NCBI RefSeq assembly: GCF_027257935.1
Contig: NZ_JANZKW010000002.1
Coordinates: 62,001 to 126,000 of the forward strand
DNA length: 64,000 nucleotides
Source of the DNA: Chitinimonas sp. BJYL2
Lineage (GTDB): Bacteria; Pseudomonadota; Gammaproteobacteria; Burkholderiales; Chitinimonadaceae
Reading direction: 5' to 3'
Shown piece after piece: positions 43,536 through 53,352 of this stretch. Each line of letters starts with the position of its first letter. The first letter of the stretch is position 1. The notes beneath the pieces were generated by a model, which searched no databases, was not told the DNA's origin, and saw nothing but the letters and a program-made list of their open reading frames with translations. The position numbers and the translations under genes were made by a program.

Positions 43536-43573
43536 GATATCGGTCAACCCGACTGAGCCAGTTGGCCGATATC
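43536..43573 (+). terminator. Hairpin between tex and yjdM
   Basis: GATATCGGTCAAC (43536-43548) can pair over all 13 positions, one G-U, with 43561-43573 around a 12-base loop. There is no T-run. It may be a weak terminator or processing signal. Confidence 0.55.
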
Positions 43574-43607
43574 CTGAGCCGCTTTCACCATTTACCGGAA
43601 AACCATC

Positions 43608-43949
43608 GTGAGCAATCTGCCCAACTGCCCAAAATGTAGCTCGTCGTTCACCTATGAGGATGACGGCCACTACATTTGCCCCGAATGCGCCCATGAGTGG
43701 AAACCGGAATCGGATATGGCCGCACCGGTAGCTGACAAGGTAGTCCATGATGCCAACGGTAATGTGCTGCAGAACGGCGATACCGTTGTTGTCATCAAGG
43801 ATCTCAAGGTCAAAGGGTCATCATCCGTCGTCAAAGTGGGCACCAAGGTCAAGAACATCCGTCTTGTCGATGGCGACCACGATATCGACTGCAAGATCGA
43901 AGGCTTTGGCGCGATGCAGCTGAAGTCAGAGTTCGTCAAGAAGGCGTGA
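43608..43949 (+). CDS. yjdM: YjdM/PhnA family zinc-ribbon protein
   Basis: This 113-residue protein has an N-terminal zinc ribbon ([21 protein letters not shown], four cysteines) and a C-terminal PhnA domain rich in beta strands ([32 protein letters not shown] split near 75). Despite the old name it is not phosphonoacetate hydrolase, and its function is unknown. The start is GTG 43608 with CGGAA upstream. Confidence 0.9.
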   Translation: MSNLPNCPKCSSSFTYEDDGHYICPECAHEWKPESDMAAPVADKVVHDANGNVLQNGDTVVVIKDLKVKGSSSVVKVGTKVKNIRLVDGDHDIDCKIEGFGAMQLKSEFVKKA

Positions 43950-44129
43950 TGTCGGGTGCCCGCAAACTCGTCTGTCGCTGTGTTCCGCGGCGTTTGGCAT
44001 TTGCGGGCTGAGTGGACGATCTGCGGTATGGATGAGCTTGGGAATCCACTTAACTTTACATAATAAACATTATGCGCATCTATGTGTGCGTTGAATGGGC
44101 AGCCTCGCAGCTGCCCATCATGCCCGGTC
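43950..44129. other. Gap between convergent yjdM and the OsmC-YcaO gene, with nested hairpins
   Basis: No gene is evident. Nine-base arms GCCCGCAAA (43958-43966) and TTTGCGGGC (44000-44008) could form a long-loop hairpin. ATGGGCAGC (44095-44103) pairs perfectly with 44110-44118. An AT-rich palindrome, CATAAT-AAAC-ATTATG, sits at 44059-44074. The second hairpin may terminate the leftward OsmC-YcaO transcript. Confidence 0.45.
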
Positions 44130-46334
44130 CTAGCTGGCGGTCGCCGCTATTCTGGCACGGGCCACGTGCAACTTCTGGTAGCTGTCGATCAAGCGTTGAT
44201 GCCGCTCCAGTCCTTCGAGCTTCATGCTGGTTGGTGTCAGCCCGTGGAATCGCACGCTGCCGCCTACTGAGCCGATCACTGCGTCCATGCGCGCGTCACC
44301 GAACATGCGGCGGAAATTGGTTTCGTAGTCGTCCAGTGCCAGTTCATCGTCCAGAATCACTGCTAGTACGACATTCAAGGCTTGATAGAACAAGCCGCGC
44401 TCAACCGAGTTGTCGTTGTATTGCAGGAACGCGCCCACCAGATCATGTGCCGTTTCAAAATCCTGCAAGGCCAGATTGATCAGCAGTTTCAGCTCCAGAA
44501 CAGTTAGCTGACCCCATGGGGTGTTTTCGTCGAACTCAATGCCGATCAAGGTGGCGATATCGCCGTATTCGTCCAGCTCATTATTCTCCAGACGATCCAG
44601 CAAGGCTTCCAGGCTGGCATCGTCGAGTTGATGCAGGTTCAGAATATCTTCGCGGAACAAGAGCGATTTATTGGTGTTATCCCAGATCAGATCTTCTACC
44701 GGATAAATCTCTGAATAACCGGGTACCAGAATGCGACAGGCTGCGGCACCCAAGTGCTCATAAACCGCCACATAGCTCTCTTTGCCCATGTCCTTGAGAA
44801 TGCCGAACAAGGTTGCCGCTTCTTCTGCATTGGAATTGGCACCTTGGTGAGTGAAATCCCATTCAACGAATTCAAAATCTGCCTTGGCGCTGAAAAAGCG
44901 CCAGGACACGATGCCGCTTGAATCAATAAAATGCTCAACAAAGTTGTTGGGCTCAGTAACGGCCTGGCTTTCAAAGGTGGGCTGAGGCAAATCGTTCAGG
45001 CCTTCAAAACTGCGGCCTTGTAGCAATTCCGTCAGGCTGCGTTCGAGCGCCACTTCAAAGCTGGGGTGTGCGCCGAATGAGGCAAAGACACCGCCCGTGC
45101 GTGGATTCATCAGGGTCACGCACATGACCGGGTACTGGCCGCCCATGGATGCGTCCTTGACCAACACTGGGAAGCCCTGCTCTTCCAGTCCTTTGATGCC
45201 GGCGACGATACTTGGGAACTTGGCCAGCACATCCTGCGGCACATCCGGCAAGGCGAACTCGCCTTCAATGATCTCCCGTTTGACCGCCCTCTCAAAAATC
45301 TCCGACAGACATTGCACCTGCGCTTCAGCCAGGGTATTGCCGGCGCTCATGCCATTGCTGGCATAGAGGTTTTCGACCAGGTTGGATGGGAAATACACCG
45401 TCTCGCCATCCGAATGGCGCACGAATGGCAAGGAGCAGATGCCGCGCGCTACATTGCCGGAGTTGGTGTCGTACAGGTGCGAGCCCCGCAGCTCGCCATC
45501 CGGGTTGTAAATGTCGCGGCAGTACTCATCCAGAATCTCGGCTGGCAGTGCATCCTTGCGGCCCGGTTTGAACCAGCGCTCGTTCGGGTAGTGCACAAAT
45601 GGCGCATTGGCGATTTCTTCGCCCCAGTAAGAGCCGGCATAAAAGTGATTGCAATTGAGTCGTTCGATATATTCACCGAGTGCCGATGCAAGTGCACTTT
45701 CCTTGGTGGAACCCTTGCCGTTGGTAAAACACATCGGCGAATGCGCATCGCGAATATGCAATGACCATACATTAGGCACAATATTGCGCCACGAGGCGAT
45801 TTCAATCTTGACACCCAGACCTGCCAACAGCGCCGACATATTGGCAATGGTTTGTTCCAGTGGCAGATCTTTGCCCGGAATATAAGTACTGGTGCCCGTC
45901 GCTGGATTCAAGGTCAGCAAGGCCTGGGCATCGGCGTCGAGGTTTTCCACTTCTTCAATAATGAATTCCGGCCCGGTCTGTACCACCTTTTTGACCGTGC
46001 AGCGATCAATGGATCGCAGAATGCCTTCACGGTCTTTGGCCGAAATATCGGCCGGCAATTCAACCTGAATCTTGAAAATCTGCTGATAGCGGTTTTCCGG
46101 ATCGACAATATTATTTTGTGATAGCCGGATATTCTCGGTGGGAATATTGCGCGTATTGCAGTACAGCTTCACAAAATAAGCGGCACACAAGGCTGAGGAG
46201 GCCAGAAAGTAATCAAATGGGCCCGGTGCAGAGCCATCACCCTTGTAGCGGATGGGTTGATCAGCCACCACCGTGAAATCATCGAACTTGGCTTCAAGAC
46301 GAAGCTTGTCGAGAAAGTTGACCTTGATTTCCAT
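44130..46334 (-). CDS. OsmC domain-YcaO domain fusion protein
   Basis: The 734-residue protein joins an N-terminal OsmC-like domain (about 1-135, cysteines C50 and C112 at the spacing of OsmC peroxidases) to a YcaO ATP-dependent domain (about 150-560). ATP-site features include GKGSTKESALASALGEYIERL and EAQVQCLSEIFERAVKREI. A helical TPR-like C-terminal part follows (about 590-720), as in E. coli YcaO. YcaO proteins activate amide backbones with ATP; E. coli YcaO has been linked to RimO-dependent thiomethylation of ribosomal protein S12. No peptide-precursor gene lies nearby, and the protein lacks a Pro-rich end typical of azoline synthetases. GGAG precedes the ATG. Confidence 0.88.
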   Translation of the reverse strand: MEIKVNFLDKLRLEAKFDDFTVVADQPIRYKGDGSAPGPFDYFLASSALCAAYFVKLYCNTRNIPTENIRLSQNNIVDPENRYQQIFKIQVELPADISAKDREGILRSIDRCTVKKVVQTGPEFIIEEVENLDADAQALLTLNPATGTSTYIPGKDLPLEQTIANMSALLAGLGVKIEIASWRNIVPNVWSLHIRDAHSPMCFTNGKGSTKESALASALGEYIERLNCNHFYAGSYWGEEIANAPFVHYPNERWFKPGRKDALPAEILDEYCRDIYNPDGELRGSHLYDTNSGNVARGICSLPFVRHSDGETVYFPSNLVENLYASNGMSAGNTLAEAQVQCLSEIFERAVKREIIEGEFALPDVPQDVLAKFPSIVAGIKGLEEQGFPVLVKDASMGGQYPVMCVTLMNPRTGGVFASFGAHPSFEVALERSLTELLQGRSFEGLNDLPQPTFESQAVTEPNNFVEHFIDSSGIVSWRFFSAKADFEFVEWDFTHQGANSNAEEAATLFGILKDMGKESYVAVYEHLGAAACRILVPGYSEIYPVEDLIWDNTNKSLLFREDILNLHQLDDASLEALLDRLENNELDEYGDIATLIGIEFDENTPWGQLTVLELKLLINLALQDFETAHDLVGAFLQYNDNSVERGLFYQALNVVLAVILDDELALDDYETNFRRMFGDARMDAVIGSVGGSVRFHGLTPTSMKLEGLERHQRLIDSYQKLHVARARIAATAS

Positions 46335-46438
46335 GGGGTGGCTCCAGAATGATGGCGCGAGTGGCCAAATATAACCTGTTAATCAATGCACTAAGCGATA
46401 CGGTAGATGGGTAAATGCGCTGGCGTCCGTGGCAAGTA

Positions 46439-46466
46439 AAACGGCCAGCTACGCTGCTGGCCGTTT
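46439..46466 (-). terminator. Terminator after rhlE
   Basis: A perfect 11-base stem (AAACGGCCAGC at 46439-46449 with 46456-46466) with a six-base loop gives TTTTAC on the minus strand. It separates rhlE from the downstream OsmC-YcaO gene. Confidence 0.8.
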
Positions 46467-46497
46467 CCTGTTTCACTACGCAGCGCCTACCCGCGTA

Positions 46498-47844
46498 TCA
46501 ATGATGCCGGCCTGTCGGCTTACGGCCGGGGCCTGCGCCGCGGCTGTTATGGTTGCCGGATTGCCCTACCGGTTGACGGGCTTGGCCGTTGCCGCGGTTG
46601 CCGTTGGCGTTGCCGGACGCACTGCGCGGCGCCGAACGGCCCTGCCCTTGGCGCGGGCCGCCGCTGGAACGTTGCTGGATGGGCTCGGGCCGTGCATTGG
46701 GATCGGGTACAAACCCGGGCACCACTTCACGGGGCAGTTCGCGTTTGATGACCTTTTCGATATCGGCCAGCAGCTTCTTTTCATCCACGCAAACCAGCGA
46801 AATCGCTTCGCCCTCGGCACCGGCGCGGCCTGTACGGCCAATGCGGTGTACGTAGTCTTCGGGCACGTTGGGCAGCTCGTAGTTCACCACATGCGGCAGC
46901 TGGTCGATATCGATACCGCGTGCGGCGATATCGGTCGCCACCAACACCTGCAGCGAGCCGTCCTTGAATTCGCTCAGCGCACGGGTGCGCGCGCCCTGGC
47001 TCTTATTGCCATGTATGGCCATGGCGCTGATGCCATCCTTGCCCAGTTGCTCGGCCAAGCGATTGGCGCCGTGCTTGGTGCGGGTGAACACCAGCACCTG
47101 GAACCAGTTGTTGGTCTTGATCAGGTGGGCCAGCAGTTCACGCTTCTTGTCGCGGTCTACCGGGTGGATTTTCTGGGCGATGGTGTCGGCTGTGGCGTTA
47201 CGGCGAGCCACTTCGATCAGGGCTGGCGATTTGAGCAGGCCATCGGCCAGCGCCTTGATTTCGTCTGAGAAAGTGGCTGAGAACAGCAGGTTCTGGCGGT
47301 CACGCGGCAGCAGCGCGAGGATCTTGCGGATATCGCGGATGAAGCCCATGTCGAGCATGCGGTCGGCTTCGTCGAGCACAAGGATTTCGATTTGCGAGAG
47401 ATCGATCGTGCCTTGCTGCACGTGGTCGAGCAGACGGCCCGGTGTAGCAACCAGGATATCCACACGGCTGCGCAGGGTCTTGATTTGCGGGTTGATGCTG
47501 ACGCCGCCGAACATGGCCATCGAAGTCAGCTTCAGATGCTTGCCGTAGTTGCGGACCGATTCCTCAACCTGCGCCGCCAGTTCGCGGGTGGGGGTCAGTA
47601 CCAGTGCGCGCACCGGCGGGCGGCCTGTCGACGGGCCCTTGCTGGCGCGGTTGGACAGACGATGCAGGATGGGCAGCGTGAAGCCGGCGGTCTTGCCGGT
47701 GCCAGTCTGGGCGCCGGCCAGCAAGTCGCCACCGCTCAGTACGGCGGGGATGGCTTGCTGTTGAATAGGGGTGGGAACGGTGTAACCAAGTTCATGGACA
47801 GCACGGACGATATCGTCCGACAGCCCGAGGGCGGCGAAAGACAT
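46498..47844 (-). CDS. rhlE: DEAD-box ATP-dependent RNA helicase RhlE
   Basis: This 448-residue helicase has the DEAD-box motifs in order: [14 protein letters not shown] (Q motif), AQTGTGKT (45-52), [19 protein letters not shown], and [10 protein letters not shown]. The tail after about residue 375 is long, disordered and rich in Gly, Arg, Asn and Gln, as in RhlE proteins, and probably binds RNA. It likely acts in ribosome assembly or RNA decay, mainly in the cold. ATG 47844 is preceded by AGGAG; the open frame upstream is not part of the gene. Confidence 0.94.
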   Translation of the reverse strand: MSFAALGLSDDIVRAVHELGYTVPTPIQQQAIPAVLSGGDLLAGAQTGTGKTAGFTLPILHRLSNRASKGPSTGRPPVRALVLTPTRELAAQVEESVRNYGKHLKLTSMAMFGGVSINPQIKTLRSRVDILVATPGRLLDHVQQGTIDLSQIEILVLDEADRMLDMGFIRDIRKILALLPRDRQNLLFSATFSDEIKALADGLLKSPALIEVARRNATADTIAQKIHPVDRDKKRELLAHLIKTNNWFQVLVFTRTKHGANRLAEQLGKDGISAMAIHGNKSQGARTRALSEFKDGSLQVLVATDIAARGIDIDQLPHVVNYELPNVPEDYVHRIGRTGRAGAEGEAISLVCVDEKKLLADIEKVIKRELPREVVPGFVPDPNARPEPIQQRSSGGPRQGQGRSAPRSASGNANGNRGNGQARQPVGQSGNHNSRGAGPGRKPTGRHH

Positions 47845-47979
47845 AACAGTAACTCCTGAGGGGGCATCGGCCCTGCCCGGGTCAGGAGCAGCAGTCTGCG
47901 GCGGATTGCTTGGGGATTGGGTCTGAAGGCCGGGCGCGAAGACTGGAATCAACCCGGCGGGCGGCATTGTACCAGCACC

Positions 47980-48777
47980 CTACCCGGTTAGCCGCGCAAT
48001 CATGGCTTCGATCCGCTCGGCGGCTTGCACGGGTTGCTCGAACGGGAACAGGTGTCCGGCGTCGAGACTGTCGATCACGATGCCGAAATGCTCGCGCATC
48101 TGGGTGATATCGCTAGGGTGGACATAGGCCGATCTGGCACCGCCGATGAAGCCGGTCGGCACTTTGAGTGTGCCGCGATAACGCGGAAAAATATGCGGCA
48201 GGCCGCAATAGATCTGGTATTCGACTTCGGGATCAAAACGCAGGCGCACCCCTTCGGCATGCGGAATCGTGCCGGCTTCCACATAGGCGCGCAGGCTGGC
48301 ATCGGTAAATTCGGCAAAGGCTTTCTTGTCACGGAAGTAACGAAAGGCAGCTTCGTGGTCTTCCCAATCGCGCCGGCGTTTGCGGGTGCCATTGCCGGGC
48401 GTGATGCGTTCTATCAGCCCGAACAACTTGGCCGTTTTGAGTGCCAGCGAGGTGCGACGGCTGAAAATCGGCGAATCCAGCAGCACGATGGCTTTGAAAT
48501 AGTCCGGCTTTTGCAGTGCAGACAGGAAGGACAGGAAACCACCCAGCGAGTGGCCCACGGCGATGACCGGCTCGTCGTAGTTCTTCTCGATGTAATCCAG
48601 TGTTTCGGCAACCAGGTTCGGCCAGCAATCCGTTACCGGGAAGCGCGGGTTGTGGCCGAGCGTATCGATATAACCGATCTCATAACGTGGTTCGAGCTGG
48701 CCCAGCATTTCGCGATAGCACCCCGCGGGGAAACCGTTGGCGTGGGAGAAATGCAGGGCGGGTTTGGGCTGGGTCAT
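47980..48777 (-). CDS. Alpha/beta hydrolase
   Basis: The 265-residue cytoplasmic protein has the alpha/beta hydrolase nucleophile elbow GHSLGG near residue 97 and an early oxyanion segment HFSHANGFPAGCY. A catalytic Asp/His pair is expected near the end; DAGHLFPFEQP supplies the histidine. Such FSHANGFP proteins are common, with unknown substrates. ATG 48777 is preceded directly by an in-frame GTG, and either could start translation. Confidence 0.85.
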   Translation of the reverse strand: MTQPKPALHFSHANGFPAGCYREMLGQLEPRYEIGYIDTLGHNPRFPVTDCWPNLVAETLDYIEKNYDEPVIAVGHSLGGFLSFLSALQKPDYFKAIVLLDSPIFSRRTSLALKTAKLFGLIERITPGNGTRKRRRDWEDHEAAFRYFRDKKAFAEFTDASLRAYVEAGTIPHAEGVRLRFDPEVEYQIYCGLPHIFPRYRGTLKVPTGFIGGARSAYVHPSDITQMREHFGIVIDSLDAGHLFPFEQPVQAAERIEAMIARLTG

Positions 48778-48822
48778 CACAAGGCCATTAAAGCAAGCAA
48801 TCGCTTGGTTCTAATGAAGGCC

Positions 48823-48851
48823 ACTATAGCGGCTGAGTGCGGCCCTGACTA
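48823..48851 (-). promoter_or_regulatory. Possible promoter of the alpha/beta hydrolase gene
   Basis: On the minus strand TAGTCA (48846-48851) and TATAGT (48823-48828) are 17 bases apart, about 45 bases before the gene start. Confidence 0.4.
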
Positions 48852-48960
48852 CCTGACAACAGACAACAGCCAGCAAACTAGGCAGCATCCTGTGGCACCT
48901 TATGGTAGAAAACAGTACGGCCGTTCAATTTTGCCTCCGTAACTCGTTCCCACGGTGCTG

Positions 48961-49812
48961 ATGATGACTCAAATCCTGCCTCAGTTGCTGCTGATAGCCC
49001 TGGCCCTTGTGATGTTCGGGGTTGGCCTGTCTCTTAGTGCTGCCGACTTCCTGCGTCTGCGGGAACACCCCAAAGCCGTAGTGCTTGCCTTGATGCTGCA
49101 AATGATCCTGCTGCCAGCCATCGCCTGGGGGCTGGCCATTGGTTTTGACCTGAGCCCCTTGTTTGCCGTTGGCCTCATGCTGCTGGCTGCCAGCCCCGGT
49201 GGGGTTACGGCCAACCTGTTCTCGCATCTGTTCGGCGGCCATGTGGCGCTGAATCTCTCACTGACAGCCATCAATACTTTGCTCAGCGTGGTCACGATGC
49301 CCCTGATTGCCAACATGGCGCTCACGCACTTCATCGGCGAAGGCGTGGTGCCTTTGCAGACGCAGAAGGTCGTAGAGGTCATGGCGGTGGTGCTCATCCC
49401 GGTGGCGCCGGGCATGATCTTGGCCAAGTCACTCCCCGCTATCGCGAACAAGCTGCAAAAGCCGTTCAAGATTTTCAGCGCGGTTGTGCTGGCCTTGCTG
49501 GCTGTCGGCGCCATTGCCAGGGAATGGACCGCACTCAGCGAGGCGGCCGGCAGCATAGGTGGCGCGGTGCTGGTATTTAACCTGTTGAGTCTTGGATTGG
49601 GTTATTGGGCCAGCCGATTGGCCGGGCTGGACAAACCGATGTCCACGGCAATCGGCTTTGAAATCGGCATCCACAACAGCACGCTGGCGCTATATATCGC
49701 CTTGTCGGTGCTCGGCAGTTTCCCGATGACGCTGCCGGCTGCGGCTTATTCGGTGACGATGTATGTGCTGGGCGTGGTGTTCGGCATGCTGCTGCGTCGC
49801 CTGCCGGGTTGA
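48961..49812 (+). CDS. Bile acid:sodium symporter (BASS) family transporter
   Basis: This 283-residue inner-membrane protein has about nine or ten hydrophobic helices. Typical motifs are MLLAASPGGVTANLFSHLFGGHVALN near 76-101 and the later EIGIHNSTLALYIALSV. Bacterial members move organic acids or pantoate-like anions rather than bile acids; the substrate here is unknown. ATG 48961 or 48964 are both possible, with no clear ribosome-binding site. Confidence 0.87.
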   Translation: MMTQILPQLLLIALALVMFGVGLSLSAADFLRLREHPKAVVLALMLQMILLPAIAWGLAIGFDLSPLFAVGLMLLAASPGGVTANLFSHLFGGHVALNLSLTAINTLLSVVTMPLIANMALTHFIGEGVVPLQTQKVVEVMAVVLIPVAPGMILAKSLPAIANKLQKPFKIFSAVVLALLAVGAIAREWTALSEAAGSIGGAVLVFNLLSLGLGYWASRLAGLDKPMSTAIGFEIGIHNSTLALYIALSVLGSFPMTLPAAAYSVTMYVLGVVFGMLLRRLPG

Positions 49813-49845
49813 TAGAACACCCGGAATCGCATCGCGACGCAGGCG

Positions 49846-49851
49846 TATAAT
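49846..49851 (+). promoter_or_regulatory. Probable -10 box of mfd
   Basis: A perfect TATAAT lies 33 bases before the mfd ATG in the context GGCGTATAATCCGCC. The -35 region is weak. Confidence 0.5.
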
Positions 49852-49884
49852 CCGCCACCTTGCTTGTTCTGCCGGTTATCCGCC

Positions 49885-52800
49885 ATGTCGTCGCTGCTGC
49901 CCCTGCCCTCCTTACCGCCCGCCGGACAACGCCTGCGCCTGAGCCTGCCTGCGGGTTCGGCCGACGCGAGCGTGATTGCGGCACTGGCCAAGCAGGTCCG
50001 GCCCGTGGTGGTGATTACCTCGGATGCGCAGGCCGCCGCGCGGCTCAAGGATGAGATCAGCTGGTTTGCGCCCAACCAGACCGTGTCCATGCTGCCCGAC
50101 TGGGAGACCCTGCCTTATGACAGCTTCTCGCCCCACCACGACCTGATTTCCGAGCGCTTGGCGACGCTTTGGCAGATCCGCCAGCAGCAGGCCGATGTCG
50201 TCATCGTCCCCGTACAGACCGCCCTGCTGCCGCTACCGCCGCTGGAGTACCTGACTGCCTACAGCTTCTTCCTTAAGGCCAAGACCCGGCTCGATGTGGA
50301 AAAGCTGCGCAGTGACCTGACCTTTGCCGGTTACAGCCATGTCACCCAGGTCTACGGCCCCGGCGAGTTCTCGATACGCGGCGGCCTGATCGACCTGTTT
50401 CCCATGGGCTCGACCCTGCCCTATCGCATCGACCTGTTCGATGACGATATCGAAACCATTCGCACCTTTGATGTCGATACCCAGCGCAGCATCTACCCTG
50501 TGCCGGAGATCCGTCTGCTGCCTGCGCGTGAGTTCCCGCTTGATGACGGTGGCCGCAGCAAGTTCCGTTCGCGTTTTCGTGAGGTATTCGAGGGTGACCC
50601 AAGCAAGTCCCGCGTTTACAAGGACATCTCCAATGGCCTGATACCGCCGGGTGTCGAGTATTACCTGCCCTTGTTCTTCGACCACACCGCCACGCTGTTC
50701 GATTACATCGGCACGGATGCGCTACTGGTCCAGCACGGCGACCTGATGCAAGCTTGTGACCGCTTCTGGGCCGATACCCAAAGCCGCTACAAGCTGCTGG
50801 CCGGTGACAAGGATCGTCCGCTGCTGCCGCCTACCGAACTGTTTGTGACCACCGACCAGTTCTTTGCGAGCATGAAGCCCTACCGGCGCGTGGATTTCAC
50901 GGTCAACTCACCCGCCGTGGAGGACGCCAGCGATACTGCCTGGCGCGAAGCCAGCCGCACCCTGCCCGATTTGCGGGTGGATCGCCGCGCCGATAATCCA
51001 GTGCAGAAACTGGCCGATTTTGTGGCTGGCTTCGATGGCCGCGTGATGCTGCTGGCCGAATCGTTAGGTCGGCGCGAAACGCTGAGTCAGTACTTTGCTG
51101 AACACGGTCTGCAGCCCAAGCTGATCGAAACCTGGCAGGACTTTTTTGGTCGTCACGATGCCCTGTTGCTCGGCGTATCGCCGCTGTATGCCGGCTTTAT
51201 TGCCGACAAGGTCGCCTTGGTCACTGAGGCCGATCTCTACGGCCAGACCAATACTTTGAGCCGCCGCAAGGCGCAGAAGCGCAGCAATGCGGAGGGCATG
51301 CTGCGTGATTTGTCCGAACTCAAGGTGGGCGACCCGGTCGTGCACGAACAGCATGGCATCGGCCGCTACAAGGGCCTGGTCAGCATGGATCTGGGCGAAG
51401 GCAGCAGCGAGATGCTGCATCTGGAGTACGCGGGTGGCGACACGCTCTATGTACCGGTATCACAGCTGCATGTAATCAGCCGCTATGCCGGCGGCGCGGA
51501 AGACAGCGCCCCGCTACATAAGCTGGGTTCAGGTCATTGGGAGAAAGCCAAGCGCAAGGCGGCCGAGCAGATACGCGATACGGCCGCCGAGCTGCTGAAC
51601 CTGTACGCCCGCCGCGCTGCGCGCGAGGGCTATGCGTTCCAGTTCAATCCGCACGATTACGAAGCCTTTGCGGCGGGTTTCGGTTTTGAAGAGACGGCCG
51701 ATCAGGCCGGTGCCATCGAGGCGGTGATTGCCGACATGACCAGCGGCAAACCGATGGACCGCCTTATTTGTGGCGATGTGGGCTTTGGTAAGACCGAAGT
51801 CGCCCTGCGCGCAGCCTATGTGGCGATTGCCGACGGCAAGCAGGTGGCCGTGCTGGTGCCCACCACGCTGCTGGCCGAACAGCACTTCCAGAACTTTGCC
51901 GACCGCTTTGCCGATTTGCCGGTCAAGGTGGCCGAGCTGAGCCGCTTCCGCAGCAAGAAGGAAGTAGATGCCGCGCTCGCGGGTCTGAAGGAAGGCAGTA
52001 TCGATATCGTCATCGGCACCCACAAGCTGGTGCAGGACGGCATGCAGTTCAAGAATCTGGGCCTGGTCATCATCGACGAGGAGCACCGCTTCGGCGTGCG
52101 CCAGAAGGAACAGCTCAAGGCGCTGCGCAGCGAAGTGGATGTGCTCACCCTGACCGCCACGCCGATTCCGCGCACCCTGGCCATGAGCCTGGAGGGGCTA
52201 CGCGACTTCTCGGTGATTGCCACCGCGCCATCGCGCCGCCTTGCCATCAAGACCTTTGTCGCCAACTGGAGCGACGGCGTGATCCGCGAAGCCGTGCTGC
52301 GCGAACTCAAGCGCGGCGGGCAGGTGTTCTTCCTGCATAACGAAGTCGACACCATCGAGAACATGCGCGAGCGGCTCACGGCGCTGCTGCCCGAGGCCCG
52401 CATCGCCGTGGCTCATGGCCAGATGCGCGAACGTGAACTCGAACAGGTGATGCGCGATTTCAACCAGCAGCGCTTCAACCTGCTGTTGTGCACGACCATT
52501 ATCGAAACCGGTATCGATATCCCCAACGCCAACACCATCATCATGAACCGGGCCGACAAGTTCGGCTTGGCACAGCTCCACCAGATGCGCGGCCGGGTCG
52601 GCCGATCGCACCACCAGGCTTATGCGTATTTGCTGGTGCCCGATATCAAGGGGTTGACGGCGTCGGCGCAGAAGCGGCTGGAGGCGATCCAGCAGATGGA
52701 GGAACTCGGTGCCGGCTTCTATCTGGCCATGCACGATCTGGAAATCCGCGGTGCCGGCGAAGTACTGGGCGAAGGCCAGAGCGGCGACATGCAGGAAATC

Positions 52801-53319
52801 GGCTTCAGCCTTTACTCGGCCATGCTCAACGAGGCGGTCAAGGCGCTCAAGAAGGGTATCGAGCCCGATCTGAATGCGCCACTGGGCGTGGCCACCGAGA
52901 TCAATTTGCACAGCCCTGCCCTGCTACCTGAGGACTATTGCCCCGATGTGCATGAACGGTTGGTGATCTACAAGCGCCTCGCCAACTGCGAGACCAATGA
53001 TGATCTGGACGACATGCAGCAGGAACTCATCGACCGTTTCGGCCTGTTGCCCACGCCCGCGAAAATCCTCATGGATTGCCACCGGCTGCGGCTGATCGCC
53101 AAGCCCTTGGGCGTGAGCAAGCTCGATGCATCGGAAGTGGCCATCTCGGTGCAGTTTGCCCAGCAGAACAGCATCGACCCGATGAAGGTGATGAAGCTGA
53201 TCCAGCAGAAGCGCAACTACAAGCTGGCCGGCCCCGACAAGCTGCGCGTGGAGAGCGCCCTGCCCGATCCAGCCATGCGTGCCGCCAGGGTCAAGGAATT
53301 GTTGAACGAATTGGTATGA
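49885..53319 (+). CDS. mfd: Transcription-repair coupling factor Mfd
   Basis: The 1144-residue translocase removes RNA polymerase stalled at lesions and recruits UvrAB. The N-terminal UvrB-homology module is visible in YGPGEFSIRGGLIDLFP near 155-171. The RNA polymerase interaction domain follows (VGDPVVHEQHGIGRYKGL near 480). The helicase then has GDVGFGKTEVALRAA, DEEHRFGV and the C-terminal helicase lobe with GRVGRSHHQAYAYL. A C-terminal TRCF domain closes it. ATG 49885 gives the expected length. Confidence 0.96.
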   Translation: MSSLLPLPSLPPAGQRLRLSLPAGSADASVIAALAKQVRPVVVITSDAQAAARLKDEISWFAPNQTVSMLPDWETLPYDSFSPHHDLISERLATLWQIRQQQADVVIVPVQTALLPLPPLEYLTAYSFFLKAKTRLDVEKLRSDLTFAGYSHVTQVYGPGEFSIRGGLIDLFPMGSTLPYRIDLFDDDIETIRTFDVDTQRSIYPVPEIRLLPAREFPLDDGGRSKFRSRFREVFEGDPSKSRVYKDISNGLIPPGVEYYLPLFFDHTATLFDYIGTDALLVQHGDLMQACDRFWADTQSRYKLLAGDKDRPLLPPTELFVTTDQFFASMKPYRRVDFTVNSPAVEDASDTAWREASRTLPDLRVDRRADNPVQKLADFVAGFDGRVMLLAESLGRRETLSQYFAEHGLQPKLIETWQDFFGRHDALLLGVSPLYAGFIADKVALVTEADLYGQTNTLSRRKAQKRSNAEGMLRDLSELKVGDPVVHEQHGIGRYKGLVSMDLGEGSSEMLHLEYAGGDTLYVPVSQLHVISRYAGGAEDSAPLHKLGSGHWEKAKRKAAEQIRDTAAELLNLYARRAAREGYAFQFNPHDYEAFAAGFGFEETADQAGAIEAVIADMTSGKPMDRLICGDVGFGKTEVALRAAYVAIADGKQVAVLVPTTLLAEQHFQNFADRFADLPVKVAELSRFRSKKEVDAALAGLKEGSIDIVIGTHKLVQDGMQFKNLGLVIIDEEHRFGVRQKEQLKALRSEVDVLTLTATPIPRTLAMSLEGLRDFSVIATAPSRRLAIKTFVANWSDGVIREAVLRELKRGGQVFFLHNEVDTIENMRERLTALLPEARIAVAHGQMRERELEQVMRDFNQQRFNLLLCTTIIETGIDIPNANTIIMNRADKFGLAQLHQMRGRVGRSHHQAYAYLLVPDIKGLTASAQKRLEAIQQMEELGAGFYLAMHDLEIRGAGEVLGEGQSGDMQEIGFSLYSAMLNEAVKALKKGIEPDLNAPLGVATEINLHSPALLPEDYCPDVHERLVIYKRLANCETNDDLDDMQQELIDRFGLLPTPAKILMDCHRLRLIAKPLGVSKLDASEVAISVQFAQQNSIDPMKVMKLIQQKRNYKLAGPDKLRVESALPDPAMRAARVKELLNELV

Positions 53320-53352
53320 ACCGCCCAACCCTTTTGAACCGGAAAGCCTGCC

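Noticed and set aside
44072-44479. Plus-strand open frame of 135 residues at the end of the OsmC-YcaO gene
   Set aside because: Most of it is antisense to well-supported YcaO codons and it shows no recognisable protein features.
46498-47967. N-terminal extension of RhlE to residue 489
   Set aside because: The extra 41 residues precede a clear AGGAG site and the conserved start MSFAALGL, so the gene starts at 47844.
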